Shown: positions 30,101 to 33,011 of the stretch, piece after piece
Layout: each line of letters begins with the position of its first letter
Position numbering within the stretch: the stretch's first letter is position 1
Source: a virus
IMG/VR virus record: IMGVR_UViG_3300048028_000012
Coordinates: 1 to 33,011 of that record
DNA length: 33,011 nucleotides
Reading direction: 5' to 3' (one strand)
The notes under the pieces: model-generated
Told to the model about the DNA's origin: nothing
Seen by the model: the letters and a program-made list of their open reading frames with translations, nothing else
Databases searched by the model: none
Translations under genes and position numbers: made by a program

Positions 30101-31161
30101 TAGACTCAGCAAGAGATATGCAACCCGGTCGTCTTGAGCGTGCTGTTGAAGCAATGGAAAAAGGATTTTATATAGGCAATGGCTTATCAATCATTACCAA
30201 GATAGGTAAAGAGATTGATATGGCTATACGCATACCTAAGTTTTACGAGCAGATTAATAATCTCAAAAACAATATTAAGTCTGCAGCTAAAGATGAAGAA
30301 GAACTAAACAGGTATGGTATTACGAGAGATGTAGCTGTGCGTATATCTAACATGCCATGGGAGAAAACAGAATCAGGTATGCCAGTCCTGAATCTAGCTG
30401 AATGGCCTGAAGCAACTGCATTAGATAGAGAACTCAAAAGAACTATGATGACTTATCTTGCATCTGCATCACGTAATACAATCATGCATGCTACTGCATT
30501 TGATAGACCTATGATTATGGATGGCTTTGTTTACGTAAAGCATAAGCCATGGATGAATAGATTAGGAATAACTGTTGATGAAAGAGCAAGTATTAAGGTA
30601 GGCAAGAACATAACGTACCCAATGGCACGAGTTGAATCTGGTGTCATGGCATTTCCTTTTCAGTTCTATAACTTTGCATTTGCAGCAACAAACAGAATTG
30701 CAGCGTCTATGCTAGACCCATCAAGACAACATAGAATGGCAGGTATGTCTGCTCTTATGGCAATGAGTTATGTTACATTACTTATCAAGAAGCCTGATTG
30801 GTGGTTTGAAAACAAGGATATGCCTGAGTTAATGATGCGTAGTTTTGAAATGTCTGGTATCACAGGTATATATTCAGACTTAGCTTATCAAGCATTGCAT
30901 TCTGCAATAGCGACAGGCTTACATAACCCTGATGACTCTTGGTTAAAGGGTAAGTACAAGCCGACAGTTGGCGATCAGTTTGCAGACTTTGCAGGTGCTA
31001 CACCGGGAATGATGAGAGAGTGGGTTCTTGGTGCACACGAACTATTGACAGATCAATCGGCTGAAGGTCTGAAAAGATTCTCGTACAATTTGCCTATAAT
31101 TGGCTTAACACCTTTTGCTGAGGACATGAGAGAACTATCTAGAAGTATTACAAGACAATGA
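27190..31161 (+). CDS. Giant internal virion protein with zincin-like HExxH motif
   Basis: A 1323-aa protein in the T7 gp16 position. The N-terminal 220 residues include a small hydrophobic region (GLFPALVAGIADPLNIAFAM) with GxxxG-like spacing. A Pro/Thr-rich linker (about 235-270) leads to a segment with FHELMHGKF, in which His397, Glu398 and His401 form a zinc-protease HExxH. Glu416 in LAYEMRVN is a possible third ligand. The rest is helical, with a hydrophobic patch (MSYVTLLI) near 1192. It is probably ejected to form the DNA channel. Whether the protease is active is unknown; it could process virion or host envelope proteins. Confidence 0.8.
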   Translation: MSEIFYRDSEYTSFAPRKNPIARPVFTEYQKHLDAPDPSFGETFSAHLGYQWMPVTNFIQEQITFTDQEKDPDFRWQDQDETDSYYQFMNELSRAKNREHYDFIMSGIDQGIKRRETMDRGGLFPALVAGIADPLNIAFAMPVFNMGVKAAWATGSVFGVAKESAKVGFGFGIASESIRAPFDPMNTPHEVAMNIGASTVMTSLLGGGMKGIANTYSGMKLKKLNKEMADLKEKGEFVGPEPFTPATPEVKPVTPEATTTTPKEQIVDPAIKRRTISEMSDEQLEMTYGREFNVKKVVRDPKIVDDLKAKHDKKNVLGSHIHSDEGGTIFVDVKRTKEKFLRLKEKSKDKLKGYAELEKLRDTGKYTDVAYHHSRFSFKHIDTFRDENEYVDFVIFHELMHGKFPRLADETNLAYEMRVNTMAFKRAQEERLKSSTKTGAIKETIYSRIGFVSKFIPSRIINEAKDLSILIKDDYNKMSFNASVALEGNQYGKASQSLSARAKLHGGKAYALRIRMREKYMKFMKSRVGTGEFMGFDVASISVRANRYMRGDTTQKTYDEWFDDLVMTHIDNGNPEWHAANYKMLPETIKEALDDLDALFRSIDEQAREVGVLGDDVGIRNQLKQIANDIENNELELPKLRASIKSVMDNATDRAMRSGSKSDKPQLTVKQAKYISSLEADIAIAEKRIKNGKLNTIWLNGVLNSPTRKNYKFPIYYDKATLLQSAEKREALTKVFADHFLEEGTYKKWDGDKWIDVEIRGKADKARAEAEAVVNKILEIGDNLHENGVGMGKGKHLMIRATNIPEWKVKDFIIRDDRVIENYLDKMGFRIEWARTFGRQTIDDLLETHTIIMKSDGLSDKRIAQIRTNFLADYERESGQMIRSADRWDNKYSRLTKKVAGMTYLTGAGVTSIIETVAMPIFEHGYGRVFRTAVQAVDGNWDNIKANVKNLRYVNEGMEMAKSIAQKQFLVDSARDMQPGRLERAVEAMEKGFYIGNGLSIITKIGKEIDMAIRIPKFYEQINNLKNNIKSAAKDEEELNRYGITRDVAVRISNMPWEKTESGMPVLNLAEWPEATALDRELKRTMMTYLASASRNTIMHATAFDRPMIMDGFVYVKHKPWMNRLGITVDERASIKVGKNITYPMARVESGVMAFPFQFYNFAFAATNRIAASMLDPSRQHRMAGMSALMAMSYVTLLIKKPDWWFENKDMPELMMRSFEMSGITGIYSDLAYQALHSAIATGLHNPDDSWLKGKYKPTVGDQFADFAGATPGMMREWVLGAHELLTDQSAEGLKRFSYNLPIIGLTPFAEDMRELSRSITRQ

Positions 31162-31172
31162 TTTGTGCGTTG
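31160..31172 (+). promoter_or_regulatory. Copy 5 of the repeated motif (GATTTGTGCGTTG)
   Basis: It overlaps the stop of the giant internal protein and lies 32 bases ahead of the tail-fibre ATG at 31205. No clear -10 box follows. The motif continues into a small TTGTG/CACAA inverted repeat. Confidence 0.55.
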
Positions 31173-31204
31173 CACACAACATTAACAACAAATAGGGTGC
31201 GAGT

Positions 31205-32440
31205 ATGACTATTACATTAAGCGATCATTCACCAAGAGAATCTTACACTGTAGCACAGGGTGTAACACAGACGGCATTTACTGTACCGTTTGAATTTTTT
31301 GATGATGCTGATTTAAATTTTTATGTTGATGGTACGGTTAAGACATTAACAACACATTACACAGTATCAGGTGGTGATGGTGCAAATGGCACAATCAATA
31401 CAACATCAGGTAATTCTGTTGTAGGTATAACAGGTGGGTCTACTGTAGTAATTACAAGATCGATAGCTTTAAATAGAACAACAGACTTCCCATCATCAGG
31501 TGCGTTTGATGTTGCAAAATTAAATACAGAGTTAGATAGATTTACTGCAATAGCAGACGATATAACTGATACTGTTACTAGATCATTGCAACTTGCAGAC
31601 GAAGATGCAACAGCAACAATGACTCTACCTGTAAAAGCAGATAGAGTTGGTAAAGTTTTAGGATTTAATGCTAGTTCTGGTAATGCTGAGGTTGTTGGAC
31701 AGCTTACTTCTGCTGCAGTTACAGTATCTACTGTTGGTGTAGGTGGTAGTGCAACAGCATCTGTTTCAACATCTGGCAATACAGCGACATTTGCACTTGG
31801 GATTCCTACTGGTGCTACTGGTGCAACTGGTGCTACTGGTGCTCAAACTGAAATAACATTAACGGCAGACAGTGGAACAAATCAAACATTAGCACATACG
31901 AATACTTTAGATATAGCAGGTGGAACTGGTATAGCAACTGTTGTTGGTGCAACGGATACTGTAACTATTAATGGTACAGACGCAACAACATCAGCTAAAG
32001 GTATAGCTTCTTTTGCATCTGCTGATTTTACAGTATCAAGTGGTGCAGTTAGTTTAGAATCTGCTGTTGTTAAAACAGACGAGCAGAATACATTTACAAA
32101 AGCACAACTTGCATCAACTTATACAGCAGCTTTATCAGCTACATCAGGTGTTCTTGATTATGATACATATCAAAACTTTATAATAACTCTAGCTAGTGGA
32201 TCAAACACATTAGCAGCACCTACAACAGAAGCGTCACAAGTAGGTCAAACTGGTTTTATAATATTTATACAGCCAAGCAGTAGTAGTGCAGGAACAATAA
32301 GTTTACATGGTGACTATGAAACTGCTGAAGCAGCAGGTCTTACATTGTCTTCTGCAAACAATGATTATGATGTAGTTCCCTATATAGTAAAGGCTGATAA
32401 CAGTATATTGCTAGGTGCTGCTCAACTTAACTTTGGGTGA
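31205..32440 (+). CDS. Tail fibre with T7 gp17-type N-terminal domain
   Basis: A 411-aa protein. Residues 1-150 match the T7 tail-fibre N-terminal attachment domain: SPRESYTVAQGVTQTAFTVP, FEFFDDADLNFYVDGT, then NRTTDFPSSGAFDVAKLNTE and a helical stretch. A short collagen-like run (GATGATGATGAQ, near 210-221) leads into Thr/Ser/Ala-rich beta repeats. It should bind the tail through its N-terminus. The lack of a large receptor domain and the second fibre gene directly after it suggest a two-part fibre: this one proximal, the next distal. Confidence 0.88.
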   Translation: MTITLSDHSPRESYTVAQGVTQTAFTVPFEFFDDADLNFYVDGTVKTLTTHYTVSGGDGANGTINTTSGNSVVGITGGSTVVITRSIALNRTTDFPSSGAFDVAKLNTELDRFTAIADDITDTVTRSLQLADEDATATMTLPVKADRVGKVLGFNASSGNAEVVGQLTSAAVTVSTVGVGGSATASVSTSGNTATFALGIPTGATGATGATGAQTEITLTADSGTNQTLAHTNTLDIAGGTGIATVVGATDTVTINGTDATTSAKGIASFASADFTVSSGAVSLESAVVKTDEQNTFTKAQLASTYTAALSATSGVLDYDTYQNFIITLASGSNTLAAPTTEASQVGQTGFIIFIQPSSSSAGTISLHGDYETAEAAGLTLSSANNDYDVVPYIVKADNSILLGAAQLNFG

Positions 32441-32444
32441 TTAG

Positions 32445-33011
32445 ATGTTTAGTTCAGAAGCATGGTTAGCAAATCCTGGTGCAGGTTTCTATAATGGTGT
32501 TGCTACACAGTCATTAAGGTTTGATGATGGTAGTAGTCCATATCTAACTAAAACATTCGGCTCTGATGGAACTGGTAGTGGTGCAACTTGCACAATTTCT
32601 TGCTGGGTTAAAAGGGCAAATATATCTAATAATGACCAATGGTTTTTTACTGCTGGTGCATCAAGTCCTGCTTGGCTACTAGGGTTTAGAACTGCTGATA
32701 CTTTAGCTTTTGGTGATGATGATGGCAACCCTACTGTTACAGTAACTGATAGGGTTTTTAGAGATACTTCAGCTTGGTATCATATTGTATTAAGAGTAAA
32801 AACTTCTGAATCTGCCAATGCTGATAAATACAAAATATATGTCAATGGTGAATTACAAGCTACAACTTTTAGTGGTACTGCAGCAGATACTCTTTTTGGT
32901 GCAAACGTAGTGCATAATATAGGTAGATACCCAACTGGGTCAACTTATGTAGATTTATATATGTCTGAATTAAATTTTGTAGATGGTTTAGCATTAGATG
33001 CTAGTTATTTT
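32445..33011 (+). CDS. Receptor-binding tail fibre, N-terminal part (continues at 135-2030)
   Basis: The first 189 codons of the distal fibre. GGTGA stands a few bases ahead of the ATG at 32445. The protein begins MFSSEAWLANPGAGFYNG and contains a LamG/concanavalin-like jelly-roll domain: QSLRFDDGSSPYLTKTF, TISCWVKRAN, WYHIVLRVKTSE, YKIYVNGEL and MSELNFVDGLALDASYF. These domains bind carbohydrate or protein surfaces, which fits host recognition. The frame is open to the window end and matches the frame entering at base 9, so the gene crosses the circle junction and encodes about 820 aa in all. Confidence 0.85.
   Translation, partial: MFSSEAWLANPGAGFYNGVATQSLRFDDGSSPYLTKTFGSDGTGSGATCTISCWVKRANISNNDQWFFTAGASSPAWLLGFRTADTLAFGDDDGNPTVTVTDRVFRDTSAWYHIVLRVKTSESANADKYKIYVNGELQATTFSGTAADTLFGANVVHNIGRYPTGSTYVDLYMSELNFVDGLALDASYF
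32886..33011. repeat. Right copy of 126-bp terminal direct repeat
   Basis: Identical to bases 9-134. Upstream of the match, the right end reads Thr-Ala-Ala-Asp, whereas the left end has Pro-Ala-Asp with a synonymous Ala codon. The eight extra bases at the left end therefore look like they come from a closely related strain or read-end error. Confidence 0.95.

Noticed and set aside
31357-31779. 140-codon frame on the - strand
   Set aside because: Shadow of the T7-type tail-fibre domain, with no start signals.
31800-31850. Short repeated GGTGCTACT-type run as a possible CRISPR or tandem repeat array
   Set aside because: It encodes a few collagen-like Gly-Ala-Thr triplets in the tail fibre; there are no spacers.

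Overview
The window is an almost certainly complete, circularly closing genome of a small tailed phage (podovirus morphology). Bases 9-134 are repeated exactly at 32886-33011, and joining the ends rebuilds one uninterrupted tail-fibre gene, so the unique length is about 32.88 kb. The virion genes are T7-like in type and order. The base composition is AT-rich by eye, and the small accessory proteins look like those of marine (pelagiphage-like) podoviruses, so an alphaproteobacterial marine host such as SAR11 is plausible but not proven.

Layout. There are two diverging transcription blocks. The rightward (+) block starts at 13098 and runs: terminase small subunit, a cluster of tiny basic proteins, terminase large subunit, portal, scaffold, gp13-like protein, major capsid protein, tail tube A and B, three internal virion proteins, T7-type tail fibre, then across the circle junction into a second receptor-binding fibre, a fibre-assembly-like protein and a lysis cassette (XhlA-like membrane protein, a second membrane protein, 3-TM holin, M15 peptidase). 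It ends at 4054. The leftward (-) block (12103 down to 4057) is early/replicative: a DUF932 protein, small HTH regulators, zinc-ribbon proteins, a PD-(D/E)XK resolvase-like nuclease, a lambda O/P-like replication pair, a YqaJ/lambda-exonuclease-type nuclease, an Erf-type annealing protein, a DUF736-like protein and a DUF3310 protein. The two blocks converge on a hairpin that overlaps both stop codons (4037-4057).

How it works together. The left block supplies recombination-dependent replication (exonuclease plus annealing protein plus resolvase) and what look like an initiator and loader that recruit host replication. No DNA polymerase, RNA polymerase, primase/helicase or integrase is encoded anywhere in the closed circle. 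The right block makes, fills and releases the virion.

Most notable are the non-coding parts. About 1 kb between the two blocks (12104-13097) has no credible gene but is packed with nested, long-range inverted repeats, as expected of one or several large structured RNAs. Several left-block genes have their own elaborate hairpin leaders ending in a shared ribosome-binding segment. A GTTTGTGCRTTG-like motif recurs five times ahead of rightward genes and is a candidate phage-specific late control element.
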